Below, piece after piece: positions 36,606 through 47,165 of a stretch of 58,739 nucleotides of DNA. Each line of letters starts with the position of its first letter. Positions within the stretch are counted from its first letter, which is position 1. The translations under genes were made by a program, and so were the position numbers. This stretch comes from Spirochaetota bacterium (GTDB lineage Bacteria > Spirochaetota > Spirochaetia > B11-G9): the NCBI GenBank assembly GCA_024280415.1, contig JAJRQE010000026.1:1-58739 (forward strand), written 5' to 3'. The notes under the pieces were generated by a model. It saw nothing but the letters and a program-made list of their open reading frames with translations. It did no database searches and was not told the origin of the DNA.

Positions 36606-36640
36606 AAAAATAAGTCCTGTACTCAATAAAGTACAGGACT
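36606..36640 (-). terminator. Attenuator-like hairpin between tuf and rpsJ
   Basis: The minus strand has AGTCCTGTAC, an 8-nt loop, GTACAGGACT, then TATTTTT and immediately the GGAGG of rpsJ. The 10-bp perfect stem followed by a U-rich tract can act as a partial terminator, an autoregulatory site or a processing signal for the S10 genes. Confidence 0.7.
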
Positions 36641-36649
36641 CTCAAAAAT

Positions 36650-37840
36650 CTATTCTTCAATTTCAGTGACCTGACCACTAGCTACAGTTCGTCCACCTTC
36701 ACGAATAGCGAATCTAAGACCTTTATCCATAGCAATAGGGTGAATCAGTTCAACGATTATCTCTGTATTATCACCAGGCATTATCATCTGCTTATCAGCA
36801 GGAAGGGTTACAGTACCTGTAATATCTGTCGTTCGAAAATAAAACTGGGGTCTGTATCCCGAGAAGAAAGGGGAGTGTCGACCACCCTCATCTTTGTTCA
36901 GAACATATACAGCACCAGTAAATTTTGAATGTGGAGTAATAGATTTTGGTTTTGCCAAAACCTGTCCACGAACAACCTCATTCTTATCTACACCTCTAAG
37001 GAGAGTTCCAACATTATCACCCGCCTGGCCTTCATCAAGAAGCTTATTAAACATCTCAACACCAGTACAGGTTGTAGTAGAAGTATCCCTAATACCAACA
37101 ATCTCCATAGGATCACCAATATGTATTACACCCCTTTCAATCCTACCTGTTACAACCGTACCTCTTCCCTGAATTGAGAAAATATCCTCAATAGGCATCA
37201 GAAAAGGAAGATCCACAGCTCTTTCCGGAAGTGGGAAATATGTATCCATAGCTTCGAGAAGTTCATCAATACATTTCGTCTTCTCCCCATCCTCAGGATT
37301 TTCCATAGCCTGAAAAGCAGAACCTTTAACTACAGGAGTCTCATCACCGGGAAAACCCTGCTCAGTAAGAAGATCTCTCATCTCCTCTTCTACAAGCTCA
37401 ATAAGATCGGGATCATCAACCTGATCAGTTTTATTAACAAAAACTATAAGTGAAGGAACTCCAACCTGTCTTGCAAGAAGAATGTGCTCTTTCGTCTGAG
37501 CCATAGCACCGTCTGTCGCAGCAACTACAATAACAGCACCATCCATCTGTGCAGCACCTGTGATCATATTCTTAATATAATCCGCATGACCTGGACAGTC
37601 TACATGGGCATAATGCCTCTTATCAGTCTGATACTCAACGTGACGCGTATTGATGGTTATGCCTCGGGCTTTTTCTTCCGGTGCATTATCAATATCCTCA
37701 TAACTCATTACCTTATCACCATGCTTGCGTGCACAATGCATAGTAATAGCCGCTGTTAGAGTTGTTTTACCATGGTCTACATGACCAATAGTACCAACAT
37801 TAATATGTGGCTTGGTTCTCTCAAACTTCTCTTTAGCCAT
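36650..37840 (-). CDS. tuf: Elongation factor Tu
   Basis: The 396-residue protein has all EF-Tu motifs: [15 protein letters not shown] (P-loop), [12 protein letters not shown] (switch I), [12 protein letters not shown] (switch II), NKTD, and the C-terminal domains ending [10 protein letters not shown]. It carries aminoacyl-tRNA to the ribosome. ATG 37840 is chosen because GGAGG lies 5 nt upstream. It follows rpsG after ~400 bp, without fusA, and precedes rpsJ. It has its own distal promoter and a structured leader. Confidence 0.98.
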   Translation of the reverse strand: MAKEKFERTKPHINVGTIGHVDHGKTTLTAAITMHCARKHGDKVMSYEDIDNAPEEKARGITINTRHVEYQTDKRHYAHVDCPGHADYIKNMITGAAQMDGAVIVVAATDGAMAQTKEHILLARQVGVPSLIVFVNKTDQVDDPDLIELVEEEMRDLLTEQGFPGDETPVVKGSAFQAMENPEDGEKTKCIDELLEAMDTYFPLPERAVDLPFLMPIEDIFSIQGRGTVVTGRIERGVIHIGDPMEIVGIRDTSTTTCTGVEMFNKLLDEGQAGDNVGTLLRGVDKNEVVRGQVLAKPKSITPHSKFTGAVYVLNKDEGGRHSPFFSGYRPQFYFRTTDITGTVTLPADKQMIMPGDNTEIIVELIHPIAMDKGLRFAIREGGRTVASGQVTEIEE

Positions 37841-37870
37841 CATTTCCTCCTTGTGTATACACACAATTAA

Positions 37871-37876
37871 ATTATA
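37871..37876 (-). promoter_or_regulatory. Possible proximal -10 element of tuf
   Basis: Perfect TATAAT on the minus strand (37876-37871) lies about 30 nt before the tuf ATG. The best -35 at 17 bp (TTAAGC) is poor, so this is a weak candidate second promoter. Confidence 0.3.
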
Positions 37877-37941
37877 TTACGAGCAAAGCCTATGCTTAAC
37901 GGCAAAACGCCGTAAATTCACAAATTACATCTGGAATTATC

Positions 37942-38122
37942 AAAAAAAGAGAAAAACAAGATTAGTAGGATCCAGAGGTCGATGTTCCGTGCCTTACACA
38001 CAAACATCGACTTGGCTGTATAAGTACAGCAACTGAAACCACCTAATCATCCCCGATTATGCTAACCTTCCGGACGACTGGTTTGGCTTAAGCAAGCCCT
38101 GTCCAACAAAAAGCAGGACAGT
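37942..38122 (-). ncRNA. Structured tuf leader / candidate attenuator RNA
   Basis: From the predicted start near 38122, the minus strand folds by eye into several helices. First come CTGTCC/GGACAG (38121-38099) and GGCTT/AAGCC (38098-38085). A long-range helix GATTAG (38048-38043) with CTAATC (37965-37960) then closes two hairpins: GCTGTA/TACAGC (38030-38015) and the 9-bp GTCGATGTT/AACATCGAC (38011-37978). The closing strand is followed by CTTGTTTTTCTC and seven T. The shape (junction closed by a stem, then a U-rich tract) suggests conditional termination ahead of tuf, or an independent small RNA of ~165-180 nt. It matches no RNA family I recognise. Confidence 0.45.
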
Positions 38123-38128
38123 TCGCAC

Positions 38129-38157
38129 ATATTATTCAAATCCCGGAACTTAGTCAA
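38129..38157 (-). promoter_or_regulatory. Promoter of tuf (distal)
   Basis: Reverse-strand TTGACT (38157-38152), 17 bp, TAATAT (38134-38129). Near-consensus at both boxes. It gives tuf and the S10 genes a leader of about 280 nt. Confidence 0.75.
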
Positions 38158-38196
38158 TAGGACAAAGCTCCTGTATAATATTTTGTGCATTTTATT

Positions 38197-38228
38197 CCGT
38201 AGGGGCGAACGGCCGTTCGCCCCTACGG
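38197..38228. repeat. 32-bp perfect GTAG-type palindrome after rpsG
   Basis: The 32 bases are identical on both strands, with outer CCGTAGGGGC/GCCCCTACGG and core GAACGGCCGTTC. They begin about 8 bp past the rpsG stop and lie ~40 bp upstream of the tuf promoter. Ends and size match the palindrome at 16663-16694. It may also act as a stem at the rpsG mRNA 3' end. Confidence 0.85.
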
Positions 38229-38236
38229 TTTTTATA

Positions 38237-38707
38237 TTACCACCTGTAATGAGAGAAAGCCTTGTTGGCTTCTGCCATTCTATGGGTATCTTCCTTTTTC
38301 TTAAATGCAGTTCCGGCAGAATTAGAGGCATCCATCAGCTCAGCAGCCAATTTCTCACTTAGCGACTTTCCGCTTCGCCCTCTTGCTGCCAGAATAATCC
38401 ATCTCATAGAGAGAGCATCGCGTCTTTTTTCACCAACCTCAACAGGAACCTGATAAGTAGACCCACCAACTCTTCTGGACTTAACCTCAACCAGGGGTTT
38501 TACATTATCAAGAGCTTTAAGAAACACTTCCAGCGGTGTACCATTCCCCTTTGCCTCAATAATATCCATTGCCCCATAGAGCATTCTTGTACTGATGGAC
38601 TTTTTTCCATCCAGCATCATTCTTGTAATAAACTTTGTTACTATTTTACTGTTAAACCTTGAGTCAGGAAGAACTTCTCTGACTGGTGCAACTTTTCGTC
38701 TTGCCAT
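38237..38707 (-). CDS. rpsG: 30S ribosomal protein S7
   Basis: 156 residues starting [20 protein letters not shown], with [20 protein letters not shown] and [20 protein letters not shown]7 nucleates the 30S head and represses the str operon in E. coli. ATG 38707 is chosen with GGAGGGG upstream; the longer frame overlaps rpsL. Confidence 0.98.
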   Translation of the reverse strand: MARRKVAPVREVLPDSRFNSKIVTKFITRMMLDGKKSISTRMLYGAMDIIEAKGNGTPLEVFLKALDNVKPLVEVKSRRVGGSTYQVPVEVGEKRRDALSMRWIILAARGRSGKSLSEKLAAELMDASNSAGTAFKKKEDTHRMAEANKAFSHYRW

Positions 38708-38720
38708 TTTCTTCCCCTCC

Positions 38721-39095
38721 CTATGCCTTCGGTCTCTTAGTACCGTATTTAGACCTGCTGGTCTTTCTATCGTCAACACCCAAAGTATCTTTGGCACCCC
38801 TTACAATATGGTACCTTACACCTGGAAGATCTTTAATCCTTCCTCCTCTAAGAAGAACAACTGAGTGCTCCTGAAGATTATGTCCTATACCAGGGATATA
38901 CGCAGTAACCTCTATACCATTTGTAAGCCTTACTCTGGCAACCTTCCGGAGTGCTGAGTTCGGTTTTTTAGGTGTTACTGTCATCACACGCGTACATACA
39001 CCACGTTTCTGAGGACACGAATCAAGGGCAGGAGATTTAGTCTTTTTAACAATACTCTTTCTCCCCTTTCTTATAAGCTGATTAATCGTCGGCAT
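38721..39095 (-). CDS. rpsL: 30S ribosomal protein S12
   Basis: 124 residues starting [20 protein letters not shown], with [20 protein letters not shown] and [20 protein letters not shown]. The lysines that mutate to streptomycin resistance appear in wild-type form (TPKKPNS). ATG 39095 is the usual start, with GGGAGGG further upstream. Confidence 0.98.
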   Translation of the reverse strand: MPTINQLIRKGRKSIVKKTKSPALDSCPQKRGVCTRVMTVTPKKPNSALRKVARVRLTNGIEVTAYIPGIGHNLQEHSVVLLRGGRIKDLPGVRYHIVRGAKDTLGVDDRKTSRSKYGTKRPKA

Positions 39096-39123
39096 CTTTC
39101 TGATACCCTCCCTTTTCTTTTTT

Positions 39124-39176
39124 ACCGGGCACACACCCGGTATTCCTTCACACCGTTTCCTCAAACCAAAGGAAAC
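39124..39176 (-). promoter_or_regulatory. Two short hairpins in the rpoC-rpsL gap
   Basis: GTTTCC/GGAAAC (39176-39155) and ACCGGG/CCCGGT (39141-39124) are 6-bp stems without a following U-tract. They could be mRNA processing or ribosomal-protein regulatory sites; they are not terminators. Confidence 0.45.
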
Positions 39177-39207
39177 AACTTATTAAAAACCCTAAAACCT
39201 TTTCCGA

Positions 39208-42200
39208 CTATTCAGCAGGAACAGCAGCTGTACCGCCAACTCCTTCCTGACTGTCTTCGGTTTCAGAAAGTCCTTCTAATTTTCTTGCTTCAAGGATTTT
39301 CCTGACACTTGCATCAAGATCCTCCTTGTTTTCATCGTACAGTTTTACATTACGATACTTTTTCATACCCGTACCGGCAGGAATTAAATGACCAATAATA
39401 ACATTTTCCTTCAAACCGCGAAGTGTGTCAGTACTACCAGCAATTGCCGCATTTGTCAACACTTTTGTTGTCTCCTGAAAGGAAGCAGCTGATATAAATG
39501 AATCAATATTTAATGATGCTCTGGTTATACCAAGAAGCATAGGCTTGGCAACAGCAGATTCACCACCCTCTTTCAGAACCTTTATATTTTCATTATGGAA
39601 CCTGTATTTATCAATCTGCTGACCGTAAATAAAACCTGTATCCCCGACCTGAACGATTTCAACCTTCCTCATCATCTGTCTTACGATAGAACCAATATGT
39701 TTGTCATTTATATTTACACCCTGAAGCCGATACACCTCCTGAACCTCATTAACAAGGAAAGACTGAAGTGCATTCTCACCAAGAATATCAAGAATATCAT
39801 GAGGATCCTTCATTCCCTCACACAACTCCTCTCCTGCAAGAACAAGGTCACCATCCCTAACAAGAAGATGCTTCCCTACAGGAACCTGGTGCTTATGCTC
39901 GTGACCGTAAATATCAACAATAACAATAATTCGTTTACCTTTTATTATATTCTTAAACTGAACAGTCCCGCTTATCTTGGAGAGAACAGCTGAATTCTTG
40001 GGTCGCCTTGCCTCAAATAACTCACCAACTCTCGGGAGACCACCTGTAATATCTGCAGTTTTCACACTCTCTTTAAGGAGTTTTGCAAGAGCCTTACCCT
40101 TTTTAACTTTATCTCCGTCTTCAATACTAAGATACGAAGACCCCGGAAGAAAGTATGTTGCAAGATCGTTACCCTCATCATCCATAAGAATAATTCTTGG
40201 CTGCAGAGTCTCCAGGGATATCTCATTAATCTTTTTCTCAGTGTTCCCTGTATCCATATTAATCTCTTCCTTGAGAGTCATCCCAAGAACTATATCCTCA
40301 AACCTGACTGTTCCGTTATACTCAGCAATAATTGGTTCCGAAAATGGATCAAATGTAGTTATTGAGTTATTTGCAGGAACGATATCTCCCTCTTTAACCA
40401 GAAGTTCCGCTCCATTCCTGATATCCAGCTTCTGATCCTGAGCAATAAGAACAATCTCTTTCTCTTTTAAATAGACAAACCCTATTTCCTGTGCCTTTAC
40501 CTCACCGCTCTTCTGCTTAACAAGAACTTCTCCACCAGTTACCTTCTGACCATGGGAAACAAGAACTTCTGCATTTTCCTCAAGCTCGATCTCTCTTATT
40601 GTTTTTGCTACAGTAAGGTAACCCTTTCTGGTAAAAAGAACATCTCCACTCTCAAGAGTTACCGTATTACCAATAACTTCTTTAATAATAACCGGATAAG
40701 ATAAAACAGTTTTATTCTCTTCACTTATCTTGGTAGCCGCTCCACCTACGTGAAAGGTTCTCATAGTAAGCTGAGTACCAGGCTGACCAATAGACTGGGC
40801 AGCAATTATTCCTACAGCTTCACCAATATCAACCGTCTTGTTGGTCGCAAGGTTTCTGCCATAACACATTCGGCAGACACCATACTCTGCTTCGCAGGTA
40901 AGAACAGTACGGATTCGCACAGACTCAACACCTATCTCCTCGATCCTTGCGGCAAGTTTATCTGTAATCTCTTCATTAACATCAATTATTATTTCACCTG
41001 TTATAGGATGCTTAACCCTTTCCAGTGTAAACCGACCGGTTATTCTGTCCCTAAGAGCTTCAACAATCTCTTCTCCATCCTTAAGTGCACTTATATCAAT
41101 ACCATTAATAGTTCCGCAATCATCATCATTAACAACCATATCCTGAGCAATATCAACCAGTCTTCTGGTTAAATAACCAGCATCTGCTGTTTTAAGAGCG
41201 GTATCTGCGAGGCCCTTTCTGGCACCATTGGTAGAAATAAAGAACTCGATAATAGAAAGACCTTCCTTAAAATTAGAACGAATAGGAAGTTCAATAATAT
41301 CTCCCGAAGGCTTTGCCATAAGACCACGCATTCCGGATAACTGTCGAATCTGTGTTCTGGAACCTCTGGCTCCGGAGTCCGCCATCATATAAACAGGATT
41401 AAACCCGTCCTTATCCTTTTTAAGAACATCCATCAGTTCGTTAGTAAGATCCTCATTAGTCTTACTCCAGACCTCTACAACCCTGTTGTAACGCTCTTCC
41501 TGGGTAATATGACCCTGAATATACTGCTCCTGAATTGCTTTAACCTGATTATTAGCGCCCTCAATCATAACTTTTTTCTTTTCTGGAATAACAATATCAT
41601 TTAGTCCTATGGTTGCACCAAAAACAGTTGCATACTTAAATCCAACATCTTTAATGGAATCAAGCATTTCCACGGCAACAGAAGGACCAAATACAGCATA
41701 AGTATCGGCAACAAGAGCCTTAAGCTCCTTGTCCCCCAAAATTTTATTTACAAATTTTACAACAGAAGGCATTCTCTCATTAAAAAGAACCCTGCCTGCA
41801 GAGGTTTCGATTACCTCACCGTTTATTTTAAGATTAATTTTTGATCCATAAGCAAGAGCTCCTGAATCACGCGCAAGTATGACTTCTCCAGGGTCGGAGA
41901 AAAACTTACCTTCACCCAAAGTCCCCTTTGTCATCTTGGTTAGATAATTTATTCCAAGTACCATATCCTGGGAAGGAAATACAATAGGAGTTCCATTTGC
42001 CGGGTTCAGAAGATTATTGGACGAAAGCATGAGTGTCCAGCACTCAATCTGCGCAGCCTGTGTAAGGGGAACGTGGATAGCCATCTGATCCCCGTCAAAG
42101 TCGGCATTATAGGCATGGCATACCAGAGGATGAAGCTTTATGGCTTTCCCCTGAACCAATACCGGCTCAAAAGCCTGGATTCCTAATCTATGAAGGGTAG

Positions 42201-43446
42201 GTGCGCGGTTCAGCAGAACAGGATGTTCCTTAACTACCGAATCAAGAACAGACCATACTTCCTGAGTTTCCTGCTCCACAAGTGTTTTTGCCTTTTTAAT
42301 ATTATAAACAACATCTTTTTCGACAAGCTTTCGCATAATAAAAGGCTTGTAAAGCTCAAGAGCCATTTTTGCCGGTAGTCCGCACTGATGCAGTCGAAGC
42401 TCAGGCCCTACAACAATTACAGAACGTCCGGAATAATCAACTCGTTTTCCAAGAAGGTTCTGCCTGAAACGACCCTGTTTACCCTTTAGCATATCTGAAA
42501 GAGATTTAAGAGGACGATTAGAGGCTCCCTTTACAACCTTTTTCTTTTTTGAATTATCAAAAAGAGCATCAACAGCTTCCTGAAGCATTCTCTTCTCATT
42601 TCTTATAATAATATCAGGAGCATTTAAAGCCATAAGACGTTTAAGTCTGTTATTTCTGTTTATCACCCTTCTATACAGATCATTCAAGTCCGATGTAGCA
42701 AACCTGCCTCCGTCCAGCTGAACCATAGGTCTAAGCTCCGGGGGAATAACAGGAATGACATCAAGAATCATCCATTCGGGTTTATTAACTGAATCTCTAA
42801 AATTTTCAACAATCTCAATACGTTTAAGAAGACGCTTATCTGTCTTAATCCCCTTCTCAATCATTTTAGCACGCAGCTCTGCAGATAAAATATCAAGATC
42901 AAGATTTTCAAGAAGAGTTCTTACAGCTTCCGCACCTATACCCGCAGCAAAGCCGACACCGTATCTCTCTTTGGCATCCAGATACTCCTCTTCAGTGAGA
43001 AGCTCCATCAGCTTAAGATCCGTATCTCCAGGAACGATAACAACATATTTTTCGTAATATAAAATCGAACGCAGGGAAGCAATAGTTAAATCCAGAAGAA
43101 GACCGAGTCTGGATGGAACAGATCTGTAATACCAAATATGCGACACAGGAGCAGCAAGCTCTATATGCCCCATTCGTTCTCTTCGAACCTTAAAATGGGT
43201 AACTTCCACACCACAACGGTCACAAATAACACCTTTGTACCTTATAGATTTAAATTTACCACAGTAACATTCCCACTCTTTAGTAGTACCGAAAATTCTT
43301 TCACAGAACAAACCCTCTTTTTCCGGCCTAAGTGTCCTGTAATTAATTGTTTCCGGCTTCTTTACTTCACCATATGACCACGCTCTGATCTGCTCAGGCG
43401 AAGCCAGCTTAATCATTATGCTGTCAAAATCCTGTATATCTCTCAT
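39208..43446 (-). CDS. rpoC: RNA polymerase beta' subunit
   Basis: The ~1412-residue protein has the N-terminal zinc finger ([20 protein letters not shown]), the catalytic [16 protein letters not shown] that holds the three magnesium-binding aspartates, the bridge-helix/trigger-loop region ([20 protein letters not shown]) and the second zinc site ([13 protein letters not shown]). ATG 43446 has GGGAG 7 nt upstream. The gene is complete and follows rpoB by 11 nt. Confidence 0.99.
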   Translation of the reverse strand: MRDIQDFDSIMIKLASPEQIRAWSYGEVKKPETINYRTLRPEKEGLFCERIFGTTKEWECYCGKFKSIRYKGVICDRCGVEVTHFKVRRERMGHIELAAPVSHIWYYRSVPSRLGLLLDLTIASLRSILYYEKYVVIVPGDTDLKLMELLTEEEYLDAKERYGVGFAAGIGAEAVRTLLENLDLDILSAELRAKMIEKGIKTDKRLLKRIEIVENFRDSVNKPEWMILDVIPVIPPELRPMVQLDGGRFATSDLNDLYRRVINRNNRLKRLMALNAPDIIIRNEKRMLQEAVDALFDNSKKKKVVKGASNRPLKSLSDMLKGKQGRFRQNLLGKRVDYSGRSVIVVGPELRLHQCGLPAKMALELYKPFIMRKLVEKDVVYNIKKAKTLVEQETQEVWSVLDSVVKEHPVLLNRAPTLHRLGIQAFEPVLVQGKAIKLHPLVCHAYNADFDGDQMAIHVPLTQAAQIECWTLMLSSNNLLNPANGTPIVFPSQDMVLGINYLTKMTKGTLGEGKFFSDPGEVILARDSGALAYGSKINLKINGEVIETSAGRVLFNERMPSVVKFVNKILGDKELKALVADTYAVFGPSVAVEMLDSIKDVGFKYATVFGATIGLNDIVIPEKKKVMIEGANNQVKAIQEQYIQGHITQEERYNRVVEVWSKTNEDLTNELMDVLKKDKDGFNPVYMMADSGARGSRTQIRQLSGMRGLMAKPSGDIIELPIRSNFKEGLSIIEFFISTNGARKGLADTALKTADAGYLTRRLVDIAQDMVVNDDDCGTINGIDISALKDGEEIVEALRDRITGRFTLERVKHPITGEIIIDVNEEITDKLAARIEEIGVESVRIRTVLTCEAEYGVCRMCYGRNLATNKTVDIGEAVGIIAAQSIGQPGTQLTMRTFHVGGAATKISEENKTVLSYPVIIKEVIGNTVTLESGDVLFTRKGYLTVAKTIREIELEENAEVLVSHGQKVTGGEVLVKQKSGEVKAQEIGFVYLKEKEIVLIAQDQKLDIRNGAELLVKEGDIVPANNSITTFDPFSEPIIAEYNGTVRFEDIVLGMTLKEEINMDTGNTEKKINEISLETLQPRIILMDDEGNDLATYFLPGSSYLSIEDGDKVKKGKALAKLLKESVKTADITGGLPRVGELFEARRPKNSAVLSKISGTVQFKNIIKGKRIIVIVDIYGHEHKHQVPVGKHLLVRDGDLVLAGEELCEGMKDPHDILDILGENALQSFLVNEVQEVYRLQGVNINDKHIGSIVRQMMRKVEIVQVGDTGFIYGQQIDKYRFHNENIKVLKEGGESAVAKPMLLGITRASLNIDSFISAASFQETTKVLTNAAIAGSTDTLRGLKENVIIGHLIPAGTGMKKYRNVKLYDENKEDLDASVRKILEARKLEGLSETEDSQEGVGGTAAVPAE

Positions 43447-43457
43447 CACAAAACTCC

Positions 43458-46079
43458 CTAGAACTGTGAACCCTGTCTGTTTATTAACTCATCATCCCTT
43501 TCTGTCAACGGAACCCTGTTCCCCTTTAAGTCGTAAATTGACATATCCAGGGCAAGTCCTCTTAATTCCTGTACAAGTACATTAAAGGATTCCGGAACAC
43601 CTGCACTTGAGGAAGGCTCACCCTTAACAATACTCTCATATATCTTGGCTCTTCCTGCCATATCATCAGATTTAATCGTAAGAAGTTCCTGAAGTGTATT
43701 TGCTGCACCATAAGCCTCAAGAGCCCAGACCTCCATCTCACCAAGCCTCTGTCCACCAAACTGAGCCTTTCCGCCAAGAGGCTGCTGTGTAACCAGCGAG
43801 TAGGGTCCTGTTGATCTTGCATGCATTTTATCATCAACCAGATGGTGCAGTTTAAGCATGTAAACATAACCGACAAAAACATCATTTTCAAAAGCCTCAC
43901 CGGTCCTTCCATCGCAGAGTTTAAGCTTGGAAGATTTCGGCAGACCAGCTTTCTCAAGCTCATCTTCAATCTTTGCTGTAGTAGCTGACTGAAAAACAGG
44001 TGTGGAATACCACTTATCAAGAACCTTTGCAGCAAGTCCCAGCTCAGTCTCAAGCAATTGTCCAATATTCATTCGGGAAGGGACTCCAAGAGGATTAAGA
44101 CATATATCCAGAGGTGTACCGTCTTCCATAAAAGGCATATCCTCTTCAGGAAGAACCCGGGCGACAACACCCTTATTTCCATGACGACCGGCCATTTTAT
44201 CGCCTTCTCTGAGCTTTCTTTTTGTTGCAATAATTACTTTTACAACTTCGTCCACTCCAGGAGCAAGATCATCCCCTTCGGAACGTTTTAACCTTTGAAT
44301 ATCAATTACAGTACCTTCGGTACCATGAGGTATCTTAAGAGATGTGTCCCTTACCTCTTTGGCTTTTTCTCCAAATATCGAGTTCAAAAGCTTGAATTCC
44401 GGAGTTGTCTCAGTTTCCGACTTAGGAGTAACTTTTCCAACCAGAATATACCCGGAGCCCACCTTGGCTCCTACCCGGATAATTCCTTCTTCATCAAGCT
44501 GATCCAGGGAATTTTCATTGATATTAGGTATATCCCTGGTAAGCTTTTCAGGACCCAGCTTAGTCTCTCTCACATCAATACTGAATTCTTTAATATGTAC
44601 GGAAGTATAAATATCCTCTTTTACAACCTTTTCGGAAATAAGAATAGCATCTTCATAATTATACCCATTCCAGGGGACAAACCCCACAAGAACATTCCGT
44701 CCCAGAGCGAGTTCACCATATTTCGTTGCAGGCCCATCGGCAAGGACAGCACCAGCTTCAATTTTCTGTCCAACTGAAACAACTGGCTTATGATTAAAAC
44801 AAGTATCCTGATTAGTTCTCTGATACTTCTGCATTAAATAAATATCTTTATCATTTTCGTTCAAGGCATCATCAGGTCGAACATGAACCTCAACCGATGT
44901 GACATATTCCACCACTCCAGCCCGTTTAGCCTTGACTAATACACCGGAATCATAGGCCGCCTTTGCTTCCATTCCTGTCCCCACTCTTGGTGGTTCGGGA
45001 AATACAAGAGGAACAGCCTGACGCTGCATATTCGATCCCATCAACGCCCTGTTAGCATCATCATGCTCCAGAAATGGAATTAGAGAAGTAGCCACAGAAA
45101 TTACCTGTTTCGGAGAAACATCCATATACTGAATTTCATTCGGGGTTTTCGTTGTATAATCACCTGCTTTCCTGATGGAAACCATATCATCTACAAATTC
45201 CCCATTCTTTTTAATCTTTGCATTTGCCTGGGCAATATTATATTTTTCCTCATCCATTGCCGAAAGGTACTCGACATCTTTCTGAGCTCTTCCATTTACA
45301 ACTTTTCTGTAAGGTGTTTCCAGAAAACCATACTCATTAACCCTTGTATAGTTTGCCAGGGAGACGATAAGACCAATATTTGGACCTTCGGGGGTCTCAA
45401 TAGGACACATTCTTCCATAATGGGTATAATGAACATCACGAACCTCAAACCCGGCACGATCCCGGGATAAACCACCCGGACCCAGTGCATTAAGGCGCCT
45501 CTTATGTGTGAGTTCTGCCAGGGGATTTACCTGATCCATAAACTGAGAGAGCTGACTGGAACCAAAAAATTCCTTTACAGCCGCTACAACAGGTTTAATT
45601 GAGATTAAGTCCTGGGGTTTGATAGTATCGAGTTCTTTAAGACTCATTCGCTCCTTGGCAATCCTCTCCATTCTGGTAAATGCAGTCTTCATCTGATTTG
45701 CCAGAAGCTCGCCTACGGATCTGATCCTTCTGTTACCAAGATGGTCAATATCATCAACATTTGATTCTCCAATATAAACCTGTATAAGGTAACGCATAGT
45801 ATTAACTACATCCATCTTATCCAGAACATGGGAATCATTTTCCAAATCATAATCAAATTTCTTGTTAAGCTTATAACGTCCGACTCTGCCGAGATCATAA
45901 CGCCTCGAAGCAAAAAACATGGAGTTCAGATCCTTCTCTGCACTTTCAATAGTAATAGGCTCTCCGGGCATTAAAACAGAATACACTGAAGAGAGAGCAT
46001 CTTCCCTGGAAGGTTCATCAATATCAGGGTCATCCGGGGTAAATTTAATCTCTTCCCTTTCAAAACAGTTCATTATCAT
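43458..46079 (-). CDS. rpoB: RNA polymerase beta subunit, C-terminal ~three quarters (after an in-frame stop)
   Basis: The 873-residue frame contains the rifampicin region ([20 protein letters not shown] and [20 protein letters not shown]), the active-site and flap segments and the C-terminal [20 protein letters not shown]. It is in the same frame as the fragment 46128-46958. The 48 bases between that stop and this ATG read [16 protein letters not shown], which looks like genuine beta sequence. The ATG at 46079 has no Shine-Dalgarno. The gene is thus one rpoB interrupted by a single TAA. Independent translation of this part is possible but not supported by any ribosome site. Confidence 0.95.
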   Translation of the reverse strand: MIMNCFEREEIKFTPDDPDIDEPSREDALSSVYSVLMPGEPITIESAEKDLNSMFFASRRYDLGRVGRYKLNKKFDYDLENDSHVLDKMDVVNTMRYLIQVYIGESNVDDIDHLGNRRIRSVGELLANQMKTAFTRMERIAKERMSLKELDTIKPQDLISIKPVVAAVKEFFGSSQLSQFMDQVNPLAELTHKRRLNALGPGGLSRDRAGFEVRDVHYTHYGRMCPIETPEGPNIGLIVSLANYTRVNEYGFLETPYRKVVNGRAQKDVEYLSAMDEEKYNIAQANAKIKKNGEFVDDMVSIRKAGDYTTKTPNEIQYMDVSPKQVISVATSLIPFLEHDDANRALMGSNMQRQAVPLVFPEPPRVGTGMEAKAAYDSGVLVKAKRAGVVEYVTSVEVHVRPDDALNENDKDIYLMQKYQRTNQDTCFNHKPVVSVGQKIEAGAVLADGPATKYGELALGRNVLVGFVPWNGYNYEDAILISEKVVKEDIYTSVHIKEFSIDVRETKLGPEKLTRDIPNINENSLDQLDEEGIIRVGAKVGSGYILVGKVTPKSETETTPEFKLLNSIFGEKAKEVRDTSLKIPHGTEGTVIDIQRLKRSEGDDLAPGVDEVVKVIIATKRKLREGDKMAGRHGNKGVVARVLPEEDMPFMEDGTPLDICLNPLGVPSRMNIGQLLETELGLAAKVLDKWYSTPVFQSATTAKIEDELEKAGLPKSSKLKLCDGRTGEAFENDVFVGYVYMLKLHHLVDDKMHARSTGPYSLVTQQPLGGKAQFGGQRLGEMEVWALEAYGAANTLQELLTIKSDDMAGRAKIYESIVKGEPSSSAGVPESFNVLVQELRGLALDMSIYDLKGNRVPLTERDDELINRQGSQF

Positions 46080-46127
46080 CTGGGAATTAAGGGAATCTTC
46101 ATGATCAAAATCAATTATTTTAATTTT

Positions 46128-46958
46128 TTATATGCCAGAATGAATAAGCTCATCGACAACGTGGGGATGCAGCTTTTCACCAGCCTTATAAATCTTTTTC
46201 TCTTCTCCGTCACTTACTGCATGAACAGCTCTTGCAAGAACTTTACCAACAAGCTTTTCTTTATTAGCCCTTTTATCAACTATTTTTACAGATTTTATCT
46301 TAAAAAACAGATCGATCAGCTTCTCTCTGGTATCATAACCGAGAGCTCTTAGAAAAAGAGTTCCAAGAATTCGTTTCTTCCGGTCAATTTTTGCATAAAT
46401 AAGTTCTTTCTTCTGATCAATTTCAAATTCAAGCCAGGAACCCCTGTATGGGATAATCCTTGAGGAATAAACTCCTTTGTCATGGGAAAAGATTACACCT
46501 GGAGATCTGTGGATCTGACTTACTACAACCCGTTCTGCACCATTAATAATAAAAGTACCCCGGTCTGTCATTAAGGGAACATCACCTACATAGATATTCT
46601 TCTGCCTGATCTCTCCGGTCTCCTGAAAAACAAGATTAACCTTCGCCTTTATAGGAACAGCATAAGAGAGTCCCTTTTTCTTGCATTCCGTTTCGGTTAA
46701 TTTTATATTATCAATATCCAGCTTATAACCGATATACTCGAGCAGCATATCACCACTCTGGCTTTCAATTGGAAAAATACTCTGAAACACCTCTTCCAGA
46801 CCCTGAAGTTCCGGAGGCTCCCCGGCCTTAAGTTTTTCCATCTGAAGAAATTTTTCATAAGATTTTAACTGTATGTCTACAAGATTAGGAAGATCCAGTG
46901 TCTCCTCAAAATCCTCACCGAGATATGTTCGCTCAATGGTTTTGCCCTCTATAAGCAT
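46128..46958 (-). CDS. rpoB: RNA polymerase beta subunit, N-terminal part (ends at an in-frame TAA)
   Basis: The 276-residue frame starts MLIEGKTIERTYLGEDFEET (GGGAGGG 6 nt or less upstream of ATG 46958). It holds the first beta domains, including DVPLMTDRGTFIINGAERVV and HRSPGVIFSHDKGVYSSRII. It ends at HSGI-TAA (46130-46128) in the lobe region, exactly in frame with the rest of beta. A bacterial beta of ~1170 residues would result if the TAA were a sense codon. Confidence 0.95.
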   Translation of the reverse strand: MLIEGKTIERTYLGEDFEETLDLPNLVDIQLKSYEKFLQMEKLKAGEPPELQGLEEVFQSIFPIESQSGDMLLEYIGYKLDIDNIKLTETECKKKGLSYAVPIKAKVNLVFQETGEIRQKNIYVGDVPLMTDRGTFIINGAERVVVSQIHRSPGVIFSHDKGVYSSRIIPYRGSWLEFEIDQKKELIYAKIDRKKRILGTLFLRALGYDTREKLIDLFFKIKSVKIVDKRANKEKLVGKVLARAVHAVSDGEEKKIYKAGEKLHPHVVDELIHSGI

Positions 46959-47097
46959 TACCACCCTCCCTGAAAAAGAATACCCATTACTACAGAAACT
47001 GCAGCACAGGAAAAAATCTATTTCTAATAAAATACCTGAACACGAAACAAAACATGATCAGATTAAAATAAAATTCCAATTTAATCTACTATAGAAG

Positions 47098-47127
47098 CAC
47101 CTGACCCCTAAAACTAGTGGTCAGGTG
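47098..47127 (-). promoter_or_regulatory. Hairpin between rplL and rpoB (attenuator or processing site)
   Basis: The minus strand has CACCTGACC, a 12-nt loop and GGTCAGGTG, extendable by a few pairs, in the 207-bp rplL-rpoB gap. No T-run follows. In E. coli the same gap holds an attenuator and an RNase III site that set the rplL:rpoB ratio. A similar role here is inference. Confidence 0.6.
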
Positions 47128-47165
47128 ACTTAATGAGTTAATTAATAATTTTTAAAAAGCAATTG

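Noticed and set aside
37853-37864. TGTGTATACACA palindrome just upstream of the tuf RBS as an operator.
   Set aside because: It is short and AT/GT-simple with no second copy; it could be chance, so it is not annotated.
38040-38085. A GTCCGGAAGG stretch in the tuf leader resembling the SRP RNA apical loop.
   Set aside because: The 3' strand needed for the SRP loop (GAAGCAG) is absent and the flanking bases pair differently (AACC/GGTT).
46128-46130. Stop-codon reassignment (TAA as sense) as an explanation for rpoB.
   Set aside because: TAA ends other intact genes here (for example der, secE, rny), so the code is standard.
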